From positions 1-37,913 of the forward strand of contig JAQTQS010000006.1 of assembly GCA_028712125.1 (NCBI GenBank): 37,913 nt of DNA. Direction: 5' to 3'. Positions 28,056 to 36,959 of the stretch are shown here, in pieces. The number at the start of each line of letters is the position of its first letter. Position 1 is the stretch's first letter. The notes under the pieces were generated by a model. The model saw nothing but the letters and a program-made list of their open reading frames with translations, did not search any database and was not told the DNA's origin. The stretch is from Candidatus Altarchaeota archaeon. Its GTDB lineage: Archaea; Altiarchaeota; Altiarchaeia; IMC4; SCGC-AAA252-I15. Made by a program: the position numbers and the translations under genes.

Positions 28056-29114
28056 TCATACCTCCTTGTTTATGCCCAGTATCTTTTTCACTATCGGCGC
28101 GAACCTGCCGTCGACATGGGATTTAATGTCATTGGTCACGAAAATGCGCGCTACCGGCTCCTTGAACAGCAGATCGTGCGTCTTGTAGAAGCCGACTATC
28201 TCGTCAAGCGTCCTGTTGTACTCCGGGTAGTCCCTGTAGGCCGAGATGAGGACGAACTCAAGGTTCCCTAATGCGTAGAAAATGTGGGCTCCCTGGCTCA
28301 GTATCTTCTGTATCCCGCTCTTCATGGCGGACACACTGGCCTTCGGGTTTATCATCACGTGCATCATGACCAGAAGCTGGAATCCAAGCGCTTCAAGGTT
28401 CGGCATCCTTGCGGTCCTCACAAGGCCTTCTTTTTCGAATTTTTTCCTTGCCGCGCTCACGAACTGCCGGGTCATCGATACTTTCTTCGCTATCTCGTTG
28501 TCGTTGAATTTCGGGTACTTCATGGTCGCGTACAGGACCATCTTTTCGTTCTCATTCAGCTCCGTCTCTTCTTTATTGGCTTCTGTGCTGTCGTAGGGCT
28601 CCTCTTTTTCGGCATGCAAGTCGAAGAGCCGTCTCAGAAGAGGGGCATAGTCAAAGAACCTGAGCACCTTTGATACCCTCAGTGGGAACAGCACGTGTAT
28701 TATGCCCTCGTCGGTAAGGAAGCCTTCCTCCCCGTATACCTTGTTGGAATAATCTATGTACTTCTTGACCTCGGTGAAGTTTTTAGCGGCGTTTAGCGCT
28801 ATCCTCTGGCGGTCGGTCGTGCGCTTGAAAATCACTTCCGGGAATTTCTGGGTTGACGAGTACTTCTGCCTCAGCTCGTATGTCGACATGGGGTTGAAGC
28901 TTCCGTACCTGACTGTCAGTAGCTCGCAGCCCAGCTTCTCTAGGTCCGGCACTTTTATCGTCGTGTAGAAGTCGTTCTTTTCAAGCTTGTTCTTTATCGC
29001 GGTTATCGTCGACCTTTTTATGCCGGTCTTGTCCGAAAGCTCCGTGTCATTGAGTTCAGGCCATCTTGTGAGTGCGTAGAATACGAGCTTGTCTTTTTCG
29101 GTCAGGCGTACCAT
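28056..29114 (-). CDS. Transcriptional regulator-like protein with internally duplicated wHTH module
   Basis: TEKDKLVFYALTRWPELNDTELSDKTGIKRSTITAIKNKLEKNDFYTTIKVPDLEKLGCELL aligns with NENEKMVLYATMKYPKFNDNEIAKKVSMTRQFVSAARKKFEKEGLVRTARMPNLEALGFQLL. Confidence 0.75.
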   Translation of the reverse strand: MVRLTEKDKLVFYALTRWPELNDTELSDKTGIKRSTITAIKNKLEKNDFYTTIKVPDLEKLGCELLTVRYGSFNPMSTYELRQKYSSTQKFPEVIFKRTTDRQRIALNAAKNFTEVKKYIDYSNKVYGEEGFLTDEGIIHVLFPLRVSKVLRFFDYAPLLRRLFDLHAEKEEPYDSTEANKEETELNENEKMVLYATMKYPKFNDNEIAKKVSMTRQFVSAARKKFEKEGLVRTARMPNLEALGFQLLVMMHVMINPKASVSAMKSGIQKILSQGAHIFYALGNLEFVLISAYRDYPEYNRTLDEIVGFYKTHDLLFKEPVARIFVTNDIKSHVDGRFAPIVKKILGINKEV

Positions 29115-29482
29115 TGCTTACTTATAAAATCTTTGTCTTTATATATACTAGTACTTTGTCATTTTGTTATCGGTTTTTTGTTTTTTTAAATTTTATGATA
29201 TTTATGCCTATTTTTATTGGTTAGTTTGGTTTTTTATGGTCACCTACACCGTTTTTTTATTTGTATTCTTATCACATAGTATTAAAAAATTTTAGGCGTT
29301 TTTAAAATATATTATATAAAAATAAAATTAATTTTAACTATACGTTTCAAAAAATATATCTTTAATAACATCTTGATAATTATTCCTGTATTTTTTATAA
29401 AAACACCGAAAGATATTTATATAGGGTTTCATATAACTTATCGATAATAAAATTATAATTTTATTATCGGGAGGTGGTTAAA
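29115..29482. promoter_or_regulatory. AT-rich divergent intergenic region
   Basis: By eye count 55 G/C in 29161-29460 (about 18%); TATA-like tttatatata ~30 nt before the minus gene and tttatatagg at ~29416 for the plus operon. Confidence 0.7.
29442..29469. repeat. Perfect 28-bp palindrome CGATAATAAAATTATAATTTTATTATCG
   Basis: Sequence equals its reverse complement over all 28 nt. Confidence 0.97.
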
Positions 29483-29683
29483 ATGTCTGAAAAACGCGAA
29501 CCCTGGACGAAAAAAAGGTTCATAGACTTTATACGCAGCCACGAGAGACTGATGACACCGTCGGAAGCCGCAATAAAAACACAGCTCCCGATGGAAAAAG
29601 TGCACGAACACCTTGGCAGTCTGCAAGCAGAAGGCGAGATAAGATGCATACCGCTGGAAAACCTGCTTGAGGAGGGCAAATGA
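29483..29683 (+). CDS. 66-aa wHTH-like protein
   Basis: MSEKREPWTKKRFIDFIRSHERLMTPSEAAIKTQLPMEKVHEHLGSLQAEGEIRCIPLENLLEEGK; strong SD GGGAGGTG upstream. Confidence 0.7.
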   Translation: MSEKREPWTKKRFIDFIRSHERLMTPSEAAIKTQLPMEKVHEHLGSLQAEGEIRCIPLENLLEEGK

Positions 29684-29684
29684 C

Positions 29685-29813
29685 ATGACAACATACTGTT
29701 ATAAATGCTGCGGCTTCTGCAAGAGCCACAAGCTATGCGAAGCAAGGGAAGGCGGTTGCGACAGGTGCGACTACTGGAAATACGGGGAATGCACAAACCC
29801 TAAAAGGCCCTGA
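29685..29813 (+). CDS. 42-aa cysteine-rich (8 Cys) mini-protein
   Basis: MTTYCYKCCGFCKSHKLCEAREGGCDRCDYWKYGECTNPKRP; starts 1 nt after the upstream stop; absent from ORF track. Confidence 0.6.
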   Translation: MTTYCYKCCGFCKSHKLCEAREGGCDRCDYWKYGECTNPKRP

Positions 29814-29874
29814 CCGCCCGCACCCTCCGCCAAAACGAGTTCTATTTAATCAGCAATTCCCATATCCTACATAC

Positions 29875-30684
29875 ATGAATCCAGACCACCTGCCAGAAAA
29901 CGGAAATTCTAACCAAGCAGACAACCAAAAAGACCGCTCAGGGAAAGAAAACACTTCACCCGCGCTCATAGCCGAAAGACGCGACACCAAAATAGACACA
30001 CTAATAGAAACGCCGGAGCTCACATGGCGCGACATCCTCTACGAAGTCATCAAGGGCATGGACCCCTGGGACATAGACCTCTGCGAGCTCGCAAGCCGCT
30101 ACGCCAAAAAAGTCGAAGAAATGCAGGACATGAACTTCCGGATACCCGCAAACGTCATACTCGTCTCCAGCGTCCTCCTCAGGATGAAAGCAGACGTCCT
30201 AAGGCCGTCAGAAACCGACCCCTTCATTGACAACAGGGAAGCGTTCGACTTCATGTTCAACAGAGATTTCGCATTCCTCAAGGACGACAAGAAAGCGCGG
30301 GAATACGAGCTACAGGCGCTACTTCGGCCCAACCGCCTGATAACCCGCAGGGTCACAGCCGAAGAGCTCATAGGCGCCATCCAGAAGGCATTGGAAGAGC
30401 GCTCGGAGAAGAAGTACAAGCTTGAGATGCAGGGCGGGAAAAGGATGCTCATCGTCGCCACCGACTGGGACATCACGGCCGTCATCGAGGAAGTCTACGG
30501 CCGGATAATGGGGATACTAAAGGAGCGGGAGTTCGCCGTATTCTCAGAGCTTGCGGGAAACCGGGACGAGATGATACGCGTGTTCACGTCCATCCTGCAC
30601 CTTTCCAACAAGCAAAAACTCTCATTAAGGCAGGAGCGCATATTCGAGGAGATTTACATAAGCCCTCCTGTCAGCCGCCTCTGA
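29875..30684 (+). CDS. scpA: Segregation and condensation protein A (kleisin)
   Basis: MDPWDIDLCELASRYAKKVEEMQDMNFRIPANVILVSSVLLRMKADVL; C-terminal wHTH VFTSILHLSNKQKLSLRQERIFEEIYI. Confidence 0.9.
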   Translation: MNPDHLPENGNSNQADNQKDRSGKENTSPALIAERRDTKIDTLIETPELTWRDILYEVIKGMDPWDIDLCELASRYAKKVEEMQDMNFRIPANVILVSSVLLRMKADVLRPSETDPFIDNREAFDFMFNRDFAFLKDDKKAREYELQALLRPNRLITRRVTAEELIGAIQKALEERSEKKYKLEMQGGKRMLIVATDWDITAVIEEVYGRIMGILKEREFAVFSELAGNRDEMIRVFTSILHLSNKQKLSLRQERIFEEIYISPPVSRL

Positions 30685-30735
30685 CCCTTTTTTAAGGACA
30701 TCTTCACAGTATATAGAAATAACTCGGTGAACACC

Positions 30736-31158
30736 ATGGCGATACTAAACTTCAAGCTGAACAAGATTTCGGGCGAAAAGCGGGAGAAGGCGTCGAAGCG
30801 CGCCTCGGTCAAGGCCAATTCCGCAATCGTCTCGGTCAAGCGCGAAAAGAACGACAGCGTGGGTGAATACCTCCACGTCAACTTCAAGTACGACGTCAAA
30901 TACGACCCAGACATCGGAGAAATAGCCGTCGAAGGCATCCTATGGTACTCCCACCCCAACCTGAAAGAGCAGATGGATGAGAGCAAGGACAAGGTGACGC
31001 TCAAGAACGAGGCCGTGCAGGAAATCTCGACATCAATCATAAGGGAATGCCTGCTTGAATCAATCGACATCGCCAAAAAGCTCAAGCTCCCAATACCGAT
31101 AAACATGCCGACTGTGGAGATAAAGGCCAAGACAGTCGACTTCAAAAAGGCCACCTGA
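30736..31158 (+). CDS. Conserved-looking small protein, unknown
   Basis: MAILNFKLNKISGEKREKASKRASVKANSAIVSVKRE...; beta-rich pattern; closely follows scpA. Confidence 0.6.
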   Translation: MAILNFKLNKISGEKREKASKRASVKANSAIVSVKREKNDSVGEYLHVNFKYDVKYDPDIGEIAVEGILWYSHPNLKEQMDESKDKVTLKNEAVQEISTSIIRECLLESIDIAKKLKLPIPINMPTVEIKAKTVDFKKAT

Positions 31159-31172
31159 TTCTCCAAAACGCC

Positions 31173-31337
31173 ATGGACGCCACCGGCCTGTGCGACAACT
31201 GCGGCAAATCCGGCAGGCTTTATACGTGCATGCTATGCGGCAGAAGAGTCTGCGCTGATTGCATCGACGCCGGCAAACGCGCATGCAAAAACTGCAAAGG
31301 CGGACGCACTACAGGCGGTACAACAACACTCCGGTAA
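31173..31337 (+). CDS. 54-aa zinc-finger-like protein (8 Cys)
   Basis: MDATGLCDNCGKSGRLYTCMLCGRRVCADCIDAGKRACKNCKGGRTTGGTTTLR: four CxxC pairs; absent from ORF track on this strand. Confidence 0.65.
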   Translation: MDATGLCDNCGKSGRLYTCMLCGRRVCADCIDAGKRACKNCKGGRTTGGTTTLR

Positions 31338-31374
31338 TCTTCTTTTATGCGGCTTTTTCAATAATCTAAAGAGC

Positions 31375-33747
31375 ATGGCAGAGATTGGTCGTTTACCCAA
31401 AATAATTCTTTTAAGCTCTTTTACCCCTTACCTTGCCTTAATTTCCGTCGCGCTTGTACTGCTAATGGGCGGTTGTATCCAACAGCAACAGGAGGAAACA
31501 ACCACACTACCACAAACAACTACTACAATAGCCCAGCCCACTACCACAAGCCCCCCGACATTAGCCACGACCACCACGACACTGCCCGCACTCCCCGAAA
31601 AGCAACCGTCCGGAAGCCTTCAATTGGCAATGGCCTCTTATTACCAATCGGTTTCGTATTCGATAGACCCTAAAGTCCCGCAGTACAACCTTCCTTTGGA
31701 CCTGAGCTTGGTTGAGAACCTTGATGAAGTATCCTCAAAACTCAGCCTTGACGACAACGAGAAGGCCCTACTCAGGAACAACGGTTTTGTGGTGATAGAC
31801 TACGGCCGTCAGGAGGATATAATACAGCCTTACAAGAATATGAAAGCGGGCGGTATAGTCCTCATAGGTGTGGCTAGCAAGGATGATGGCGTTCCTATCT
31901 TCGTGACGTCCGACACCCTCCTCCATCTATACCACATACAATTCGACGAGACGCTCAAGGACGTCGAAGAGAGGGAGTTCTACGGCGATATTACTGTAAT
32001 CAGTGAAACGTTGATGGAAAAATCTATCAGCGACTACCAGAAGTACACAGGAGACTTGAAAGAAGCCGCAAGGAGGAACGTCGCTTATTTCGCAGTCGGC
32101 CTTAAACTCCTGAACCCAAACGCTTCTGTGCCCGATTACGTCAAAAACGAGGTCGACACCGAGCTAGGGCAAATCGAAGCACACCAAGGATTCGCCCCAA
32201 GTGCTATATTCAAATACAACGAAGACTACAGCCAATACATACCACGAGGCCATTACACCCGAAGTGAAAACCTGAAAAAATACTTCAAGGCGATGATGTG
32301 GTACGGGCGCATTGGATTCCTGCTGAAAGGCTGTGAGGGTTGTCTTGTATCGGAAGAAGACGCCAAAACACAGACGATGCAAGCCGCCTTGCTGACGACT
32401 TACCTAAAAGAGAAAACCAAAGGCAAGGAAACGATAGGCGGCATCTGGGACCGGATGTATGCAGTAACTGCCTACTTCGTAGGACTTGCAGACGATTTGA
32501 CGCTCTACGAATACAACAGTTCATTATATGAAGTATTGAACAAGCCAATTGATTTAACCAAATTGGATGATGACAACACCATGCTGGAATTCAAGGCATC
32601 ACTAGCAACACTTAGAACGCCTGAAATATATGGGGGTACCGGGAAATGCACGATAAGTCCTCCTGTTACTCCAGAAAAGTTAGACAACTGCCTGGATGAA
32701 AGCAAGGGACTTCGCTTTATGGGCCAACGCTTTATTCCGGACTCTTACATGTTTCAACAGGTTGTGGTTCCTACGGCGGGAATGTATACTGGTTCCGATA
32801 ATCCTTTTACCATGTGCCAGACACAAGGAGGCAATGTGCGCTGCTTCCCAAGAGGCTTGGATGTCATGTACATACTAGGCTCTAAAAGAGCCTTGGAGGT
32901 TCTTGAAAGCGAAGGTGATACTGATTACGAGTTCTACGACAACCAGTCAAATAAAATGCTTGATGAATTCGGTTCATTCAATCAAACGGAATGGAACAGG
33001 AACCTGTACTGGAGCTGGCTGTACACACTCAAGCCGTTATTACAAGAATTTGACCCAAACTACCCTACATTCATGCAGTCTAAGGCATGGCAGGACAAGG
33101 AGCTTAACGCTGCATTGGCCTCTTGGACTGAACTACGGCACGATACTATCTTATACACAAAACAAAGCTATGGTGTCGGGATAGATTCTTTCAATCCACC
33201 CAAGCCAGTGGTTGGCTATGTCGAACCCATCCCGGAGTTTTACTACAGGCTGCTTGCTTTGACGCGTATGACACGCAACGGCTTGGATGATTTACAGGTT
33301 TTGGACGGCAATTCAAGGACCCGGCTGGCTAATCTGGAGAACATTTTAGACAGGCTGTCAAACATATCCATAATGGAATTAGAAAACCAGAAACTCTCCG
33401 AAGGAGACTACGAATTCATAAGGAATTTCGGCGAAAACCTTGAGGGAACCGTCTTGGGAGTCGCAAGAACAGGGACCATAACAACGCTTGTGGCAGACGT
33501 ACACACGGATTCAAATACTAACCAGGTTCTGGAAGAAGGAGTGGGTTACGTTGACCTCATAGTCGTAGCCTACAAGCTTCCGGACGGCAGAATACTTGTG
33601 GGCGCAGGGCCGGTGATGTCCTACTACGAATTCAAGCACCCGATGAACGACCGGCTTACGGACGAGAAATGGCGGCAGATGTTGGCTGAAAACCCGCCGG
33701 CAAAACCGGAGTGGACGGGCTATCAGGCAGGCAATGCGCTTAATTAA
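31375..33747 (+). CDS. DUF3160-like surface lipoprotein with Thr-rich linker
   Basis: Lipobox-like LVLLMGGC, Thr/Pro linker, FVTSDTLLHLYHIQFDETLKDVEEREFY, YRLLALTRMTRNGL. Confidence 0.75.
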   Translation: MAEIGRLPKIILLSSFTPYLALISVALVLLMGGCIQQQQEETTTLPQTTTTIAQPTTTSPPTLATTTTTLPALPEKQPSGSLQLAMASYYQSVSYSIDPKVPQYNLPLDLSLVENLDEVSSKLSLDDNEKALLRNNGFVVIDYGRQEDIIQPYKNMKAGGIVLIGVASKDDGVPIFVTSDTLLHLYHIQFDETLKDVEEREFYGDITVISETLMEKSISDYQKYTGDLKEAARRNVAYFAVGLKLLNPNASVPDYVKNEVDTELGQIEAHQGFAPSAIFKYNEDYSQYIPRGHYTRSENLKKYFKAMMWYGRIGFLLKGCEGCLVSEEDAKTQTMQAALLTTYLKEKTKGKETIGGIWDRMYAVTAYFVGLADDLTLYEYNSSLYEVLNKPIDLTKLDDDNTMLEFKASLATLRTPEIYGGTGKCTISPPVTPEKLDNCLDESKGLRFMGQRFIPDSYMFQQVVVPTAGMYTGSDNPFTMCQTQGGNVRCFPRGLDVMYILGSKRALEVLESEGDTDYEFYDNQSNKMLDEFGSFNQTEWNRNLYWSWLYTLKPLLQEFDPNYPTFMQSKAWQDKELNAALASWTELRHDTILYTKQSYGVGIDSFNPPKPVVGYVEPIPEFYYRLLALTRMTRNGLDDLQVLDGNSRTRLANLENILDRLSNISIMELENQKLSEGDYEFIRNFGENLEGTVLGVARTGTITTLVADVHTDSNTNQVLEEGVGYVDLIVVAYKLPDGRILVGAGPVMSYYEFKHPMNDRLTDEKWRQMLAENPPAKPEWTGYQAGNALN

Positions 33748-34924
33748 ACACTTCCCTTATCTTTTCTTTCGTCCATCCGCCTCCGAATCCTGCGCGGAAG
33801 TATTTCTTCAGGTTTTCGAATCCTTTATAGCTTCCTCCGAAGCTTGAGCCGGGTATGAAGCCTACTTTTCGTTCTGCGGCCGTTTTTTTGACGTATTCTT
33901 CGCCGTCCATGCCGTCGGGGGTTTGCGGGAAGAGGAAGTAGCCGCCCGCTGGTTTTTCCGTGAGGGTGCAGCCCAGTTTTTCGAGGCATTCGCCGAGGAC
34001 TTCGGCTTTTTCTTTGTAATTCTTTACCATCGGCTTGAGGAATCCGAGTTTCGGGTCTTTGTTCAATACTGCGGTCACGCCGGCCTGCGCGGGCCTTGAC
34101 GCGCCTGCGCTTAGGTTTCTGAAGTAGTATAGCAGTCTTTTGGCTTCCGGGTGTTCCAGGATTTCCGGCGCGATGCGCAAATATCCGAGCCTTATGTCGG
34201 GCTTTATTATTTTGGAGAACGAGCTTATTTCAGTGGTCTTGCGGCCTGCTTCCGGGCTGCAATTCAGGGGCGAGACGTACGGAGTCTTGCCGGGCTCGTA
34301 GATGAGGTATTTGTACGGCGCGTCCGATATGATTTGGAGGTCGTGCGCGACGGCCCAGTCTGCGAATTCCTTGATGACTTTTTCCTTAAGCACTATCCCG
34401 TTCGGGTTCGCCGGGAAGTTGACATAAACCGCCTGCGTATTATCCGACAATGCTTTTTCCGCGTTCTCCTTAACGAACCTGCCGTCCTTGAACAGTTCGG
34501 CCGGCACGCCCTTGACGCCGGAGTGGGCCGTCATGTTGAATATCGTGCCCCAGCAGGGGGTCATTGCGATTATCTCGCTGCCCGGCCGGAACAAAGAGAA
34601 GGCGAACTGCAGGCCTTGGGAGCCGCCGGCGGTGACGTAAATACGGGATGCGTCATCTTCAGCGTAGTTGACGTTGAAGTTCTTCTCCATCCCGACGATA
34701 GCCTTCCTAAGGCTTTCCTCCCCAGCGACGGGGGGGTAGCTGACCTTGCCCGAAAGCTCCTCGTCATAGACGGCCTTGGCGTAGACCGCGAGCATGTCTT
34801 TCGGTATGGGGTCTGGCTCGCCGATGGTGAACATGTGCTTCGCCCCGAGTTCCTTGTCGACATTAATCCAATGGCGTACGGGGTCGGGCACGATGTCCGC
34901 CAAATGCCGTGTGAGCTTCAGCAT
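33740..34924 (-). CDS. Class I/II PLP-dependent aminotransferase
   Basis: VTAGGSQGLQFAFSLF, NFPANPNG, SDAPYKYLIYE, SSFSKIIKPDIRLGY. Confidence 0.93.
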   Translation of the reverse strand: MLKLTRHLADIVPDPVRHWINVDKELGAKHMFTIGEPDPIPKDMLAVYAKAVYDEELSGKVSYPPVAGEESLRKAIVGMEKNFNVNYAEDDASRIYVTAGGSQGLQFAFSLFRPGSEIIAMTPCWGTIFNMTAHSGVKGVPAELFKDGRFVKENAEKALSDNTQAVYVNFPANPNGIVLKEKVIKEFADWAVAHDLQIISDAPYKYLIYEPGKTPYVSPLNCSPEAGRKTTEISSFSKIIKPDIRLGYLRIAPEILEHPEAKRLLYYFRNLSAGASRPAQAGVTAVLNKDPKLGFLKPMVKNYKEKAEVLGECLEKLGCTLTEKPAGGYFLFPQTPDGMDGEEYVKKTAAERKVGFIPGSSFGGSYKGFENLKKYFRAGFGGGWTKEKIREVFN

Positions 34925-34976
34925 GGCAATATATTCGAAAGAGGTTTAATAAACACAACAGAGGCGGCTTATTATT

Positions 34977-36950
34977 ATGGATGTCTCATATCTTCTTATG
35001 GCGGGTCAGAGCGGCAGTCACCAGCGAAGGGCGCATGCCGAGGCTATCGTAGTGCCGGGCGTCGGCGCCGTAGCTTACCGTGCGAGTCCGGCCGAATGGG
35101 GCGAGGACCATGAGAAGCAGCGGCATCTGTGGCTTGAGAGGAGGGCGTCCATGCCCGGCTTTATGTCATGCAAGCATGATGTCCACCCGCAGGAGAAGGA
35201 GGAACATTCCCTCATGGGAGGCGACAGGACTTATCCCAACAATTCCAACATGGCTTTCGGCCGTATGACGGCCGGCGAGATTGCTTACCGCAAAAGGCTT
35301 TCAGGCTTGCCGGCCATCGGGCTTCAGGGCGAGCTGGACTTGAGGTTCGGGTCCGGGGCATGCGACTACGCTTCTGCGACTACGCAGGGATTGGCCGAAC
35401 TCCATAACAAGGTCTTGGGGGGCAAGCCGTATAGGTACTCGGTCGCAACCACCGACGAGGCTTCGCGCATGAAAATGCTCGTCTTGTATGAAGCAGAAGA
35501 CAGGCTGGAGAAGACCGGCCGGAGTCTTAACGACCTCGTCACTTGGGAACAGAGGGCCGAGCGCTCGCAGTGGCCTGCCGGCTTGGAGGAAGGATTTGCA
35601 GAGAGGCTTGCGGGAGCGAGCGTCCAGCAGCTTGACCGGCTGCTTGCAGCCGAAGGCTCCAAGTACGGCCTTGGGAACCGGTTCCTTGACGAGGTCCATG
35701 AAGAGTTCTACATTCCTTTGAACAACGAGCGCAGCCGCCTTATCGGCAGGCGCGAGATGGGAGGAGATACCGACGAGGTCCGGCTTGCCAGCCTCAACAG
35801 GCAGGATGCCATTGCACTGGCCTACGCGCAAAGGATTCATGGGATTGAAAACAGTTTCGCAAACATGGTCGCAAGCTACTCCCGGAAGGACTCGCTTGGC
35901 GTCCGGGATACTTGGCACACCGCCGCAAAGGCGGAACGGGAGTACCGGGGAGGCCTTTCCAAAAAGACTGCAGAAGGCCTTTCAAGGGAGGCCGGCGTAT
36001 TGTGGGGCGCTGCTACCGACCTTGGCAAAATGACTTACAGGGACTTGTTCTTCAGGCTGTACGAGCCTGCCGAGAGGAGGAAGTTAGAATTGACTATGGA
36101 ATGGACTGAGGACAAACAACCCGGACGCAGGGACGAACTACAGGCCGGCATCCTCGCAGAGGACAAGAAACTCTGGCTCGTCGAGGAATGGACTTACAGG
36201 CACGGCCGCCGGGACGCTAAAATCGAGGAACGAAAATTCGCGCCATCAAAGGAGGAGAAATACGGACCGGCTTATCCCGTGGTCAAAATGTTCGGCATAT
36301 GGGAAGGCGAAGACCACCTGCTCAGACTTGCCGGCTTCATGGACAAGAACGGCCTCGGGCCGGACAGCAACGTGGTATACGTCGGCCCGCAGGCGAGGAC
36401 AGACCAGATGGCGCTCATCGCATTCAAGGGCGCAAACGTCCTGGCATTGGAGAGGGATGGCAACCCCAAGATTCTGGAAGAGGCAAGGCAAAGCCTGTCG
36501 TACTATCCCGACAGAGACCCGGACCCGGCATTAAGAAAGGCGATGGCCGAAGCGATAGGGAGGGTACAACTGGTATACGGCCCGGACGGCGACTTCCTGA
36601 AACACCCCATAAAGCCCGGCAATGACATGGTCGTATTGTCCAACATACTGGACGACCCGGAAAGGGCGGGAGGCTTCATGTGCATAAGCGGCGGCGAAGA
36701 CACCGCAATAAGAGACCCCCACTGCATCGAACGAAACGGAAAACTCATCGGAAGGGCCGTCGACGTCCTGAAAGACGGCGGAATCATGCTAGTAAGCTGC
36801 GTCTACAACCCGGCCGCACACTTCCACCAGGCGGAAGATTATATGAGAAGAGTGAAAAACGCGCAGCCCGAAGTCTTGGACTCATGGACGTACTCGGGAA
36901 AGATGAACATGGACATAACGCTCAGGATGTACAGGATACGCAAAGGGTGA
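34977..36950 (+). CDS. Large orphan protein with putative C-terminal Rossmann/methyltransferase-like domain
   Basis: NVVYVGPQARTDQMALIAFKGANVLALERDGNPKILEEARQSL ... GNDMVVLSNILDD ... LKDGGIMLVSCVYNPA resemble the SAM-MTase motif order; N-terminal ~430 aa unknown. Confidence 0.5.
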   Translation: MDVSYLLMAGQSGSHQRRAHAEAIVVPGVGAVAYRASPAEWGEDHEKQRHLWLERRASMPGFMSCKHDVHPQEKEEHSLMGGDRTYPNNSNMAFGRMTAGEIAYRKRLSGLPAIGLQGELDLRFGSGACDYASATTQGLAELHNKVLGGKPYRYSVATTDEASRMKMLVLYEAEDRLEKTGRSLNDLVTWEQRAERSQWPAGLEEGFAERLAGASVQQLDRLLAAEGSKYGLGNRFLDEVHEEFYIPLNNERSRLIGRREMGGDTDEVRLASLNRQDAIALAYAQRIHGIENSFANMVASYSRKDSLGVRDTWHTAAKAEREYRGGLSKKTAEGLSREAGVLWGAATDLGKMTYRDLFFRLYEPAERRKLELTMEWTEDKQPGRRDELQAGILAEDKKLWLVEEWTYRHGRRDAKIEERKFAPSKEEKYGPAYPVVKMFGIWEGEDHLLRLAGFMDKNGLGPDSNVVYVGPQARTDQMALIAFKGANVLALERDGNPKILEEARQSLSYYPDRDPDPALRKAMAEAIGRVQLVYGPDGDFLKHPIKPGNDMVVLSNILDDPERAGGFMCISGGEDTAIRDPHCIERNGKLIGRAVDVLKDGGIMLVSCVYNPAAHFHQAEDYMRRVKNAQPEVLDSWTYSGKMNMDITLRMYRIRKG

Positions 36951-36959
36951 AGCAGTAGG

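Noticed and set aside
34151-35113. 320-aa plus-strand ORF
   Set aside because: Antisense to the aminotransferase gene and overlapping the start of the 657-aa ORF; no domain-like sequence.
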